In this document: piece by piece, positions 22,075 through 31,684 of the stretch
Position numbering within the stretch: the first letter of the stretch is position 1
How the letters are laid out: every line of letters starts with the position of its first letter
Assembly (NCBI GenBank): GCA_037044905.1
Contig: JBAOKB010000020.1
Location: 1,178,001-1,242,000 of the forward strand
DNA: 64,000 nt
Source: Hortaea werneckii
Taxonomy: Eukaryota; Ascomycota; Dothideomycetes; Mycosphaerellales; Teratosphaeriaceae
Direction of reading: 5' to 3'
Made by a program: the position numbers and the translations under genes
The notes under the pieces: model-generated
Told to the model about the DNA's origin: nothing
What the model saw: only the letters and a program-made list of their open reading frames with translations
Database searches by the model: none

Positions 22075-23473
22075 ATGGTATGTCGCACCGCCTCTCACAG
22101 TCTAGTGATATCGTCGCTAACATATTCCGCAGAAAATCAAAGCCCTCTCGCGCTCCACGAGCCAACACCAGGCTCCCGGCAGCGATGTCGCCCGCCAACC
22201 GCGCAACCTCGATCCCGCTCTGCACCCCTTCGAGCGGGCGAGGGAGTACACCAGGGCCCTGAATGCGACCAAGATGGAGCGCATGTTCGCCGCTCCCTTC
22301 GTGGCACAGCTCGGCCGCGGTCATGTGGACGGAGTGTACAAGCTGGCCAAGGACCCCAACGCATTAGACCGATTCGCAAGTGCCAGCGGTGACGGCGTGG
22401 TTAAGGTCTGGGACCTGCCCAGCCAGGATGAAGTGTGGCAGACACAGGCGCATGAGAACCTCGTCAAAGGCATCAGCTGGACACACGACCAGAAGCTGCT
22501 CTCATGCGGCAGCGACCGCACGGTCAAAATGTACGACCCCTACAACACTCCCTCCAACACCGCCCCGGCCGCCACCTGGCTGGGCAACAACGCCTTCACC
22601 GGCATCACCCGCCACCGTACCGAACCCGCCTTCGCCGCCTCCTCATCCTCCTCTATCTACCTCTACGACTACACCCGTCCATCCTCCACGCCGACCCAAA
22701 CCCTCGCCTGGCCCACCTCAATCGACACCATCACCGCCCTCTCCCTCAACCAAACCGAGACCTCCATTCTCGCCTCGACCGCCACGGACCGCTCCCTCGT
22801 CTTCTACGACCTCCGCACCAACTCCCCCTTACACCGCTCCGTGCTCACCCTCGCCTCGAACGCCATCAGCTGGAACCCAATGGAAGCCTTCAACCTAGCC
22901 GTGGCCAACGAAGACCACAACATCTACCTCTTCGACATGCGCAATCTCTCCCGCGCCCTGAACGTCCTCAAAGACCACGTCTCGGCCGTCATGGACATCG
23001 ACTTCTCGCCGACAGGCGAAGAACTCGTCTCCGCCTCCTACGACCGCTCCATCCGCCTCTGGCGGCGCAACGAGGGCCACAGCCGCGACATCTACCACAC
23101 GAAACGCATGCAGCGCGTCTTCTCCACCTGCTTCACGCCGGACAACTCATACATCCTCTCGGGGTCCGACGACGGCAACATCCGACTCTGGCGCTCACAC
23201 GCCTCCTCGAGATCAGGGATCCAATCCGCCGGCCAACGCCAGAAACTCGAATACGACGCCGCGTTGCGGGCGCGGTACAGCCACATGCCGGAGATCAAGC
23301 GCATCGGCCGCCATCGCCACGTGCCGAAGCAGGTCAAGAAGGCGGGCGAGATTAAAGGCGAGGAAGTCAGGAGTCTGAAGCGCAGGGAGGAGAACGAGCG
23401 GAAGCATAGTCAGAAGGGACAGGTGAAGCGGCGCGGGGAGCGCGAGAAGATGGTGTTGGCTACGGAGCAGTAG
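22075..23473 (+). CDS. sof1: Sof1/DCAF13-like WD40 rRNA-processing protein
   Basis: The start codon stands alone in exon 1 (22075-22077). Intron 22078-22132 (GTATGT...CGCAG) follows at once and exon 2 runs 22133-23473, giving 447 residues. This gives the family N-terminus M-KIKALSRS and 'RNLDPALHPFERAREYTRAL', which the ATG at 22274 would lose. Seven WD40 repeats follow (for example 'SASGDGVVKVWDL', 'SCGSDRTVKMYDP', 'SASYDRSIRLWRR', 'SGSDDGNIRLWRS'). The C-terminal Sof1 domain is basic ('LRARYSHMPEIKRIGRHRHV', 'KKAGEIKGEE'). Family knowledge: a nucleolar U3 snoRNP/90S pre-ribosome factor needed for 18S rRNA processing; the human homologue is DCAF13. The C-terminal third is rich in Lys/Arg, suiting RNA contact. 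Confidence 0.93.
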
Positions 23474-24464
23474 TGGAAAAAGCGGGAGGAAAGGGGGAGC
23501 GAAGGGCTTCGCTTTTTTTTTTTTCCCTTCTTTACTATTTCTCTTTCTCGCGACGCGACAGAGGCAGAAATTTCCTGTTGTTTGAGCATGTTAATCTGCA
23601 TTGGGCCGGGCGTCTTAGGGGTTTGGGGGATTAGGGAAAGTGGCAAACCCTCGCGGTCTTGAATTGGGGGTTTCGCCCGAGATGACGTTTTTTTTTTTTT
23701 TCTAATCTTTTTATTCCCATTTTTTCTTCATCGTGAAAAAATGAGAGAGTTCAATGCAAAGTCACTCTATACCACAATCCATTCTTGTTTCCTTTTTTTT
23801 TGTGTTTTTTTTTTCTTTTGAATTTGTAAGATCAAATTCCTACGTCGTTCAGCGACTAGGTTTTGGGAAAGAGCGAACTGATGTATTGTCGAAAACCCAA
23901 CCCAAAGACCAACATGAAACATTTTTTAGAGAGAATTCAAAAAAAAAAAAAAAAAGAAATAAGAAGGAAAGCACGAAAGAAATATGGAAGGCGGGATAGC
24001 TTTGAAATGAGTAGTATGCTTTGCCCCCTCCCCCCCTTAAGAAACAAAAGGAAACCTTCCATGCCGGCGGGCTCCTTAAACTCCATTATTCATTTACAAC
24101 GAACCCCCTTCCCTTCCTTCTTCTGCTTGCTCTACCCGGGTTATATTATGCTCCACTTTCCGCATCTCTCTGCAACTCGCTGCCATCCCTCCCTCCCATG
24201 ACGTATCCTCATAAGCTCTTCCTTGGGCTGTACACAAGGTTGCGCGTACCTTTTGCCACGTCTACCGATTCCTCTCCCTCCTTCCCTTCCTCTGCAAACA
24301 ACATAGCTCAGAACGTAAAAATGGGGAAAGAAGGCTCATTTAGACATGTTGCTTTTTCTCTCCATTCAATCCCACCACACACCCGTCAAATCCTCAAATC
24401 TGAGGAAAGAAGAGTCCTCCCCTCTCGATCTCAGCAGGACTCGAACCTCCTCCTCTTGACGAGC
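23474..24464. other. Intergenic, homopolymer-rich convergent 3' flank
   Basis: 991 bp between two convergent genes. It has long homopolymers: T12 at 23513-23524, T14 at 23688-23701, a broken T tract near 23795-23815 and A17 at 23939-23955. No gene is supported; it is probably 3' UTR and terminator sequence. Confidence 0.6.
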
Positions 24465-25336
24465 TTATTTCAAAGCCTGCTGCGTCTTCTTCTGCGCATC
24501 CTGCTTCGTCTGCTCCGCGGCGCCCTTGGCCTGCTCCTTAGTTTCCTTGGCCTGGCCCTTGAACTCCTCTGTCTTCTCCTCCCCAGCCTTCTTGTACTCG
24601 TCGGCCTTCTGCTGGCCGAGATGCGTGTACTCGTCCAGCTTCTCCTGGCCCACGTGCTTGTAGTGCTCGGCCTTGTCCTCGGCGTTGCGCACGTAGTCCG
24701 CGCCTTTCTTCTTGCTCTCCTCGTACTTGGGGCCGAGGAAGTCAGCCAGGGCTTGGAAGAAGTCCGAGGCAATCTTCAGCTCGGTTGAGACGATGGCCAT
24801 CAGGGAGGTGCTGAGACCCGCGCCGCGGTTGTTGTGGTTGGCTGTCTTGCGGTATTCATCTGGATGCGGAATTTTGTTAGACTTGAAAATCTACAGGGGA
24901 GACGAAGGAAAGGGTAAGTGGCTATAGTGAACGGTTTCGGTGGCGACTTACCGTTCCAGGTGCTCCAGACGTAGTTGTACGGCCAGAAAGCATAGCTCTT
25001 GGCCGTATCGATGACGGTATGCGTGTCCTCCTTGACAATAGGAAAGCGGTGGTCGACATGACCTAGGCCGGAATCGGCCATCTCGTCGGCCCTCTCGTAG
25101 TAAGGCTTGACATAGTTGAAGCCCTGCTGGAGATACGGCTCAACCGGCTTGCCGACCCGCTGGTAAGCACCGTCGGCGATCTCAAGCGACTTCTTGCCGA
25201 CGGGGTGCTGCTTGAAGGTCTCGATGCCGTCGTTGACCATGGGATAGCTGGTGACGTGGGAGAGGAACTTGCTGGACGGCGTCTCGCCGTTGGTGAGTTG
25301 GTCCTGAGACATGGTGCCGTTCGTTGCGTGAGGCAT
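24465..25336 (-). CDS. CAP20/perilipin-like lipid-droplet protein
   Basis: Two exons: 25336-24952 and 24859-24465, intron 24860-24951 (GTAAGT...TCCAG), 259 residues. The N-terminal half matches the fungal CAP20/perilipin family: 'FLSHVTSYPMVNDGIETFKQ', 'VGKPVEPYLQQGFNYVKPYY', 'RFPIVKEDTHTVIDTA'. The C-terminal half, in exon 2, has roughly 11-residue amphipathic repeats of the type YxxxGxxKxxE ('EHYKHVGQEKLDEYTHLGQQ', 'EYKKAGEEKTEEF'). It ends in a Gln/Lys/Ala-rich helix. Such repeats coat lipid droplets in animal perilipins and resemble LEA proteins. Family knowledge: CAP20 of Colletotrichum and its Metarhizium relative act in appressorium turgor and lipid storage. No signal peptide. The start MPH is typical of the family. 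Confidence 0.85.
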
Positions 25337-25661
25337 TGACTGTTGGGATAGGTTGCGTTGTCAGTGCCCGGCTTGTGTGTTTGCGTTGTTTAGGTGGGGT
25401 GTGGATGAATGTTTGGTGGGTAGTCAGGAAGGTGAAGGAGGGAACGCACGACGGTGGCTTCGGCTTGGTTTGCGGGAGGGGTCGGAATGGGAAGGTGCTG
25501 ATGAGCGCGTTTCAGTCAGCGCATGTGAAGAGTGAAAGGGAAAGCACGACCGAGCTGACAACGTACGATACGGAAGGCACGGGCGGTCTGGATTAAGATA
25601 AGCGGAGTAGATAAGGCAGGCGGGACGGTCTGTCGCGTCGGTCGATTCGATAGGGAGTTAG

Positions 25662-25682
25662 GAGAGAGAGAGAGAGAGAGAG
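25662..25682. repeat. (GA)n microsatellite
   Basis: About ten GA units in the upstream region of the CAP20-like gene; on the minus strand it is a CT tract, common in fungal promoters. Confidence 0.85.
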
Positions 25683-26683
25683 GAAAGAATGGGTCAGGTA
25701 TTACGATTGTAAGGACTCAGTGGGATGGAATGGTATGGAAGGGGGAAGTGCGAGAAGGAGAAAGTAGCAGCAGAGCAGGTTGAGGGGAGAAGCGGCAGTG
25801 GCACCTCATCACGGCATAGGCATCGAGGTAGTTGAGTAGTTGAGTACAACCTTGCAAGCGGCAACCCGCATCCACCGCCATCAACCCAACCAACCCTCAT
25901 TCGCTTCCCCATCCGGTGCAACAATAATGGATACCGACCTATACGACCCCCCGAGCATCGACATCACCCCATCGCCCATGGAAGCGCTGAGGAGGATGCT
26001 GCTTGGCCGTTTCGCATGTGAAAGGCCCGTGCCCATGCCCGCCCACACGTCAGGGTTACCCTATCCGCCCGAGCATTCCTGGACACAGGTTGCATGCATG
26101 GCGCGCAGTCATTGTAGCTGTTGCTGTACACTGAATGGCTCGAGCGATGCGATACGCACGGCGTGCATTGCAACTCGTTACTGATAACAACGCCTTTGGT
26201 CCCCATGTCGCTGCGCTCCCCCTCAACAATCAGACCTCCCTCCCCCGTGCAGCCTCCGAGCGGTCACTGCCAAGCTTCCGTCCTGCATGCCTCCGGTTGC
26301 CTCCATTCGGCGGGCGGCGGGGAGCAGCTATCAAGCTCCCAATGCATAGCCAATGGCCACGAACGTGACAGCTGCAGGCCTAGCAAACTCCCACGTTTCG
26401 TTATCGTTGACGACTGTCCTGGTAGGAAAGCCGCCAGCATGTGATTGTGCACTTGCGCCCTAGCCACCGATCACATGCGCTCGGCTTCTTTGCCGACAGC
26501 GAGCCGCGTGGTCGATCGGCTGCCCGAACATGATCAGTGCGGCGCTACCAGCAGGGCCCCCAGCAGAGCCGCATGCTCAAAACAAAACTAAGGTACGTTC
26601 AACCGCAATGTTTCACCGTTCAGTGGACTGTTGGGAGGTGGAGGGAGGGGAACGCAGTGAGAGCCGAGAAACCGCATAGAGCT

Positions 26684-26701
26684 CTGCTGCTGCTGCTGCT
26701 G
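26684..26701. repeat. (CTG)6 microsatellite
   Basis: Six CTG units, apparently non-coding. Confidence 0.85.
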
Positions 26702-27765
26702 TACATGCTCGGCTGTACTAGATCTGTATCACGGCCATCCCAATGCTTACGCCACGATCACGATTGGGATAATGGTACATAGCTGCCAGAACAAGGTGAT
26801 CCGAAACGGGCGGGACAGACAACAACAGGCGGGCTGCGATCGGTCCATCAGCAATCATGATTACTGCCGCCTGGTTAAACGACAGACAGCGCAGCCTACC
26901 AGGGCTGATGGTGAGACTCGACGCTGCATGCAGGTGCAGGTGCAGTTGGCCAATATCATTGAATTGGTTACGCGAGAGGCGCATGTGAATGCCAAGCCAG
27001 CCACACAGGGCATGCGCGGACAGCTGCTGCGACCTGCAACTTTATTGCCTCTGCTGCTCGCCCCCCCAAATCGGCGGCGAATTCCACGAGCCTGTGCATT
27101 CCCACTTACGCTTGCTTTAGTAATCTTACGTCCCCATTATGTACTATGTATGTACTACAATGTACACACTGAAACCGTTCACCCGCTCGTTCTCTTGGTT
27201 CTGTTCCCAAACAACGGCCCTGGAATTCTCGCACGACTTTAACCCCTGTTGACAGACCCTCGGTAAAATATCGAAGGAGAAAGTGGCAAAGCCTCTTCCC
27301 AGAAGGGGCAGGTACAACAGCATGCCGTCCTCTGTACTTCTCTCCTTCCCCCTCAAAACAAGCCTGCCACAAACCAGAAAATCAAACTCCAAAGGACAGC
27401 ATCTGCTCCAGTACCCAGACACCGGGCCAGTCTGGCAATAGAAGGCAACATATTGGGAATAAGCCGAATCCTTCCTTCCTTCTCTTCTCCCCTCGTCCCC
27501 CTTCCCCCTGCCGTCTCTCCTCCCCTCCTCCCGCCGTCGCCGAACCGTCAGGAATCCCTCCTGCGTGTGAGCTTAGAGACGCTACCCAGTCGTACCCGGT
27601 CAAACAACAACGAGCACGACCACGCCATAGAGTTGAATCTCAGGTACGAGCTCTCAGACTATAGCCATGTCCACGCCCTCTCAATTACTCCAGAGCCCCG
27701 ATCCTCTCGCTCGTGATCGTAACACGGCAGGATGTTATAGCTCGCCCCGTGATCTGGGCTCGTGG

Positions 27766-27807
27766 AGAGGGTGAAACAATAGTTCATTTGAACTTCTCCC
27801 ACCCTCT
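27766..27807. repeat. Nested inverted repeat (possible hairpin)
   Basis: Outer arms agagggtg (27766-27773) and caccctct (27800-27807) are perfect complements. Inside lies a second short palindrome, gttca...tgaac. It is followed by a T run (27807-27810). It could be a hairpin terminator or a protein-binding dyad; no neighbouring gene decides which. Confidence 0.4.
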
Positions 27808-28012
27808 TTTATTGCCACAGGCACAAGGTGGACTGTCGGTCGTTCAACATTTGGCCCCACCTGACCACCCGCTAAGGTAGTGAAGTCTCTAACCACCAAA
27901 GAAAAGAAAAGGAAGAGAAAAAAAAAGGGGCTATCACACCGTGCACCTCACCTCACATTCTCCTCTCCAAAAGAAATTCAAAATTAAGAGAAGCATAGCC
28001 TATGTCTTTGCT

Positions 28013-28423
28013 AAGCAAAAAGAGTCCCATCCCCGTGCGGCTGTGGTGAATTCCTGATAACAATCGCAATCCTCACCAGCGCAACCAACATCGCAGCTGA
28101 TATGAGAAAGCTGATTGGCTCGTCTTTCGCGGACGCTAGCGGGAGGACCCATCTTGAGCCCATGGAGGCCTCCGCGTACCTTCTCTCTCGCCGCTTTCAG
28201 CGGGGATACCTCTCTCTCTTTGTCAAGCAAAAAGAGTCCCATCACCGCGCGGCTGTGGTGAATTCCTAATAATCGCAATCCTCACCAGCGCGACCAACAT
28301 CGCGGCTGATATGAGAAAGCTAATTGGCTCGGCTTTCGCGGAAGCTAGCGGGAGGACCCATCTTGAGCCCATGGAGGCCTCCGCGTACCTTCTCTCTCGC
28401 CGCTCTCAGCGGGGATACCTCTC
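28013..28423. repeat. Direct duplication, two copies of ~205 bp
   Basis: Copy 1 starts at 28013 and copy 2 at 28225, both with aagcaaaaagagtcccat. They run to the shared ggggatacctctc at the right end. The copies differ by scattered substitutions and a 3-bp gap (ctgataacaatcg versus ctaataatcg). The period is 212 bp. It lies just past the stop of the HET-domain gene and is not obviously coding. Confidence 0.9.
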
Positions 28424-28615
28424 ATGATCCTCTCCATCTCCGCTGTCTTGAGCATCTCAGGAAAGTCTGCGTCGCCCTTCAGACTGTCAAAAGCACGACT
28501 CCCGCTAGCGCCGGATACGAGCGAACCAATCACGCCGCTTAGCGCCGTCGCTCTTCGCTCTTCGCGAAAAATTCAATCGACTTCTGCCCCCGCCAGGCAA
28601 TGATGCGCGTGGTTA

Positions 28616-31240
28616 TCAGTCCACATACCACCGTTGTGCTCGCGACCAGGCTCTGGTCACTTCGCTTACCCGTCCAGCGTGGAAGAAGAGCAGGAGTTCA
28701 GATAACTCGTGGATTTTATCCTCTTGATGCTGCTCCTTTGTTCGTGGTGCCGTTTCGGTACTACATGCCTGACCTGCTACGTTAACAATCACTCTCGCTT
28801 GCTCGATGGGTAGTCTTGATAGGTATTGGCTTTGAGGGAGGGAGATGTCTGCTTCGGCTTCAAAGGAGACAGAGGGGGCGGCCTCGTTTCTTCGATCCGC
28901 GTACGGGAGAAGTAGATCGAGTTTCGCGGGAAGGTCGTTCTTTAGCCTGTGGACGAAGATGTTGGTCTTCATGCGGAAAGGGAGGATCGTAGGTTGTCCT
29001 TCGGAGGTAGGTTGATGTGCTGCTGTTGAAGTAGCAGAGGCAGGTAAAGAACCGATGAGCCCCTTAGCTACATTATTTTTGCCGCCAGAGCCGCTCATCT
29101 CGTCTAGCCCAATATCTTGAAGAATGACGGCCGAGCCTCCCGCTTTCCGCAGAATGTCCTGCACTGTGGTTCCAGAGCAAGTAGATTCTGGGCGATTGGC
29201 CATCAGCATGAACCATTCGTCACTTATGGTCTCCCTGGCGAAGAAGACGTTTACTAGGTCCGGCATTACCTTTGCCCACGTGCGCTCTTCCGCTGTAGAT
29301 AATACTCGAGAGACCGAGATCTCAATCGCGGGCAAGTAGACCAGAAGGCCTTTGGAAGATATATGAGCAACCTCGTCCGTGAACTTGGCTTTTCGCAGCC
29401 CGCTCCACGATGAAGTCGAGCCAAGGAACGATATAGGCGCCCACCGTAGTCCTTCCTGGTAATGTCGCGGCCCGTTAAAGAAGAGGAGACTGTTTGGCAC
29501 TGCTCTCCCCGCAAGTCGCATCGCTGACCAGAAAGCAGCTAATCTTTGATCATTAGGGCCTTGCACTACAAGCGTCTGATCAATCGCCAGACACGTACAC
29601 AAGCAGAGCGCCTCATCCGATGGGACCGAGACCGATCGGTTGCGGAAAGCCATGTGCACGTCGACGAGACTAGGTTCTCGCTGCCTGTCGTTTTTGTCGT
29701 CATCGCTGCTTGCGTCGGAAATCCCTCCAAAATTCCTGAGTCTCTTCAACCCACTTACAAGCATAAGCGCAAGCTGATTATGCACGAAGCGATTCCTATA
29801 AATTCCCTCAACACCTTCCTGCACCTTTCCCATACTCACCGGGCGATCAGCCAACTGGACCCAAAGTCGTCGGGCCAGTGCCCCTTCCTGCAAAGTCCAA
29901 AGCCGTCGCATCCAGGTCGAGAACAGCAACCGGGCGCAGATCTCCACCGAGTCGAGCTCTATGGCGAAGAAACGTGCGAGCTGGGCGTCCAAGACAAGAA
30001 CGCCCGTCGCGTTTCTGTAGATCTGCTGCATCTGCTGCAGACACATGTTGCGGTGTTTCGGACTTGAGACGGTACAGCAGAGGGTGTCTAACCAGACTAA
30101 AAGTTTTCTCTGCTGTAGGCCTAGCTCCTGACGGAGTTGCTCGATGCAGTTGTAGACGTAGTGCAGTTGGCAAAGCGGGAGGGCATTCGCGATTGGGTTG
30201 CCTAGCCCTTCGGCCCAGACGTGCGAAAGGGCGACGTACGGTGTGTCTGTTTCGGTGTCGGCATCAGTCGAGCGGCATGGGACAACTTCTATGTGTAGCC
30301 CATTGGCGTCAGTAGTTGAGAATTCAAGAAGCCCGTATGTACCGTTATCGAACGTCGTCTTGATGGCTTCCACATCGACCTCGAGAACCCCACATGAACC
30401 ATTAGAACACCGATGGATCATGCCTCCGCCCTTAGACATATCATACTGTATCGCTTGGCAGACATCACTACCCTGACACTTCCCATGATCTTTCCGTAAA
30501 GGCTGCCGAAGCTTCCTGAGGTAGAACAACGTCTGCACTCCTTCTGCGGCGTGAAGCCATGTTGCCACATCAGCCGGACACCAGCCATTCCGTACCATCA
30601 GCTCTGCAAGACCAGGTCGCTGATAGCATTCCCCCCAAAATGTCGGAAGACTTCTCGTACCCCTTTCGAGCGTCTCCAGAACAACCGACTCCAGCGTTTC
30701 TCCCAGACAAGCCGCGGACCAAAACACCGCATTCTGTATCCCCGTCCGCTTAAGGGAAGCGATCAGGAAACTATGGGAAGCGAGAAGACATGTAATCAGA
30801 TGCTCCAGGAGTACTCTCCCATCCTCCGTCCCATGCAAAGCCGAATGAACCCGAACCCATCGGTCGCCTAGCCTAGGCAGCTGAGAAGTCGAAAGGAAAA
30901 CCTCCCCAGTCTGAACATCTTCCTCGCGCAGTAACGCCACCAATCCCTCGTGCTCCTCCTCCTCCTCCGGCGTGAGACAAGACCCAAAAACCTCATGAAG
31001 CAATCCGAGCACCAACCACGTCTGGATCAAAACCTGCACTTTCCCTCTCTGCTGCGAGTCGAGATCAGGCTGGAAAGAGCGGTATCGGTCCTTGGGCTCG
31101 ATCTCCTCGTAGATATCCCGAAATCGGTCGCTTCGTTGCGGAAAGGTCAGGAAGGGACCACCATCGTATACCTCCGCGATGAAGGGGACTTTCTCGTCCT
31201 TGGGGAGTGAGGTGTTGTGGGGGAGTAGGAGGTGGTCCAT
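28616..31240 (-). CDS. HET-domain (heterokaryon incompatibility) protein
   Basis: An 874-residue single-exon protein. The HET domain is near residues 330-430, with the family landmarks 'PYVALSHVWAEGLGNP', 'QRKLLVWLDTLCC', 'MQQIYRNATGVLVLDAQL' and 'RRLWTLQEGALAR'. A ~330-residue N-terminal part, rich in Leu/Glu helices, precedes it. A long C-terminal part of unknown fold follows. No NACHT, ankyrin or WD40 partner domain is visible, so it is a HET-only architecture. Family knowledge: HET proteins trigger cell death when unlike fungal individuals fuse, but most of the many genomic copies are uncharacterised. No signal peptide or membrane segment. The ATG at 31240 is the first in frame. Confidence 0.85.
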   Translation of the reverse strand: MDHLLLPHNTSLPKDEKVPFIAEVYDGGPFLTFPQRSDRFRDIYEEIEPKDRYRSFQPDLDSQQRGKVQVLIQTWLVLGLLHEVFGSCLTPEEEEEHEGLVALLREEDVQTGEVFLSTSQLPRLGDRWVRVHSALHGTEDGRVLLEHLITCLLASHSFLIASLKRTGIQNAVFWSAACLGETLESVVLETLERGTRSLPTFWGECYQRPGLAELMVRNGWCPADVATWLHAAEGVQTLFYLRKLRQPLRKDHGKCQGSDVCQAIQYDMSKGGGMIHRCSNGSCGVLEVDVEAIKTTFDNGTYGLLEFSTTDANGLHIEVVPCRSTDADTETDTPYVALSHVWAEGLGNPIANALPLCQLHYVYNCIEQLRQELGLQQRKLLVWLDTLCCTVSSPKHRNMCLQQMQQIYRNATGVLVLDAQLARFFAIELDSVEICARLLFSTWMRRLWTLQEGALARRLWVQLADRPVSMGKVQEGVEGIYRNRFVHNQLALMLVSGLKRLRNFGGISDASSDDDKNDRQREPSLVDVHMAFRNRSVSVPSDEALCLCTCLAIDQTLVVQGPNDQRLAAFWSAMRLAGRAVPNSLLFFNGPRHYQEGLRWAPISFLGSTSSWSGLRKAKFTDEVAHISSKGLLVYLPAIEISVSRVLSTAEERTWAKVMPDLVNVFFARETISDEWFMLMANRPESTCSGTTVQDILRKAGGSAVILQDIGLDEMSGSGGKNNVAKGLIGSLPASATSTAAHQPTSEGQPTILPFRMKTNIFVHRLKNDLPAKLDLLLPYADRRNEAAPSVSFEAEADISLPQSQYLSRLPIEQARVIVNVAGQACSTETAPRTKEQHQEDKIHELSELLLFFHAGRVSEVTRAWSRAQRWYVD

Positions 31241-31684
31241 CTAAAATACTGGGTTGTAGGTGTAGGGTTTTGTCGATGGAGTTGGTACCTATAGTTGTAT
31301 TACTTTTTTTTTAACGGAAATTCTACGCTGTAGGTGCTGGTTATATTGTTTAAAGGCATCTTCAGTACGATCAAGTCTCCTGCGTGGATATTGTTAATGC
31401 TAGTAATAGAAGTAGTGTGGATCCTTCAGCCCCTAGCAGTGCGCTGTCAGCTCGCTTAATAAGTTGGCGGAATGGACAAGGTCATGCAGAGCTATAGCAG
31501 TCGCTAGCGAGTCAGCAACCTGTTGCCCACAGCTGAGTTCAAGCAGATCAAGTTGTATGCAAGACAGGCATAAGAAAGAATACAAAAGTAAGGACGTACC
31601 AGACCTCTACACCTGTATCAGGAAATGCAAACTATCAACATGACTTCTGCCCCTTCTTCAATACTTCTTGTGGCGCCTACTCCT
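31241..31684. other. Intergenic region
   Basis: Promoter of the HET gene with a T8-9 run, then the 3' flank of the next minus-strand gene. No gene seen. Confidence 0.5.

Larger units (their letters stand above)
25337..28012. other. Large gene-poor region upstream of the CAP20-like gene
   Basis: About 2.7 kb without a supported gene. The left part should be the CAP20-like promoter and leader. It holds a (GA)n tract (25662-25682), a (CTG)6 run (26684-26701), a strong pyrimidine-rich stretch (~27465-27545) and a nested inverted repeat (27766-27807). Open frames present (e.g. 26772-27242) have odd composition and no family signature. Confidence 0.5.

Noticed and set aside
22504..23355. 283-codon plus-strand frame, Arg/His/Pro-rich
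   Set aside because: A shadow of the Sof1 WD40 coding sequence; biased composition from a GC-rich out-of-frame reading.
23939..23955. A17 run as a retrotransposon poly(A) tail
   Set aside because: No target-site duplication or element-like coding sequence next to it; other homopolymers nearby suggest simple 3'-flank sequence.
26772..27242. 156-codon plus-strand frame in the gene-poor region
   Set aside because: Low-complexity, mixed composition, no family features or splice support.
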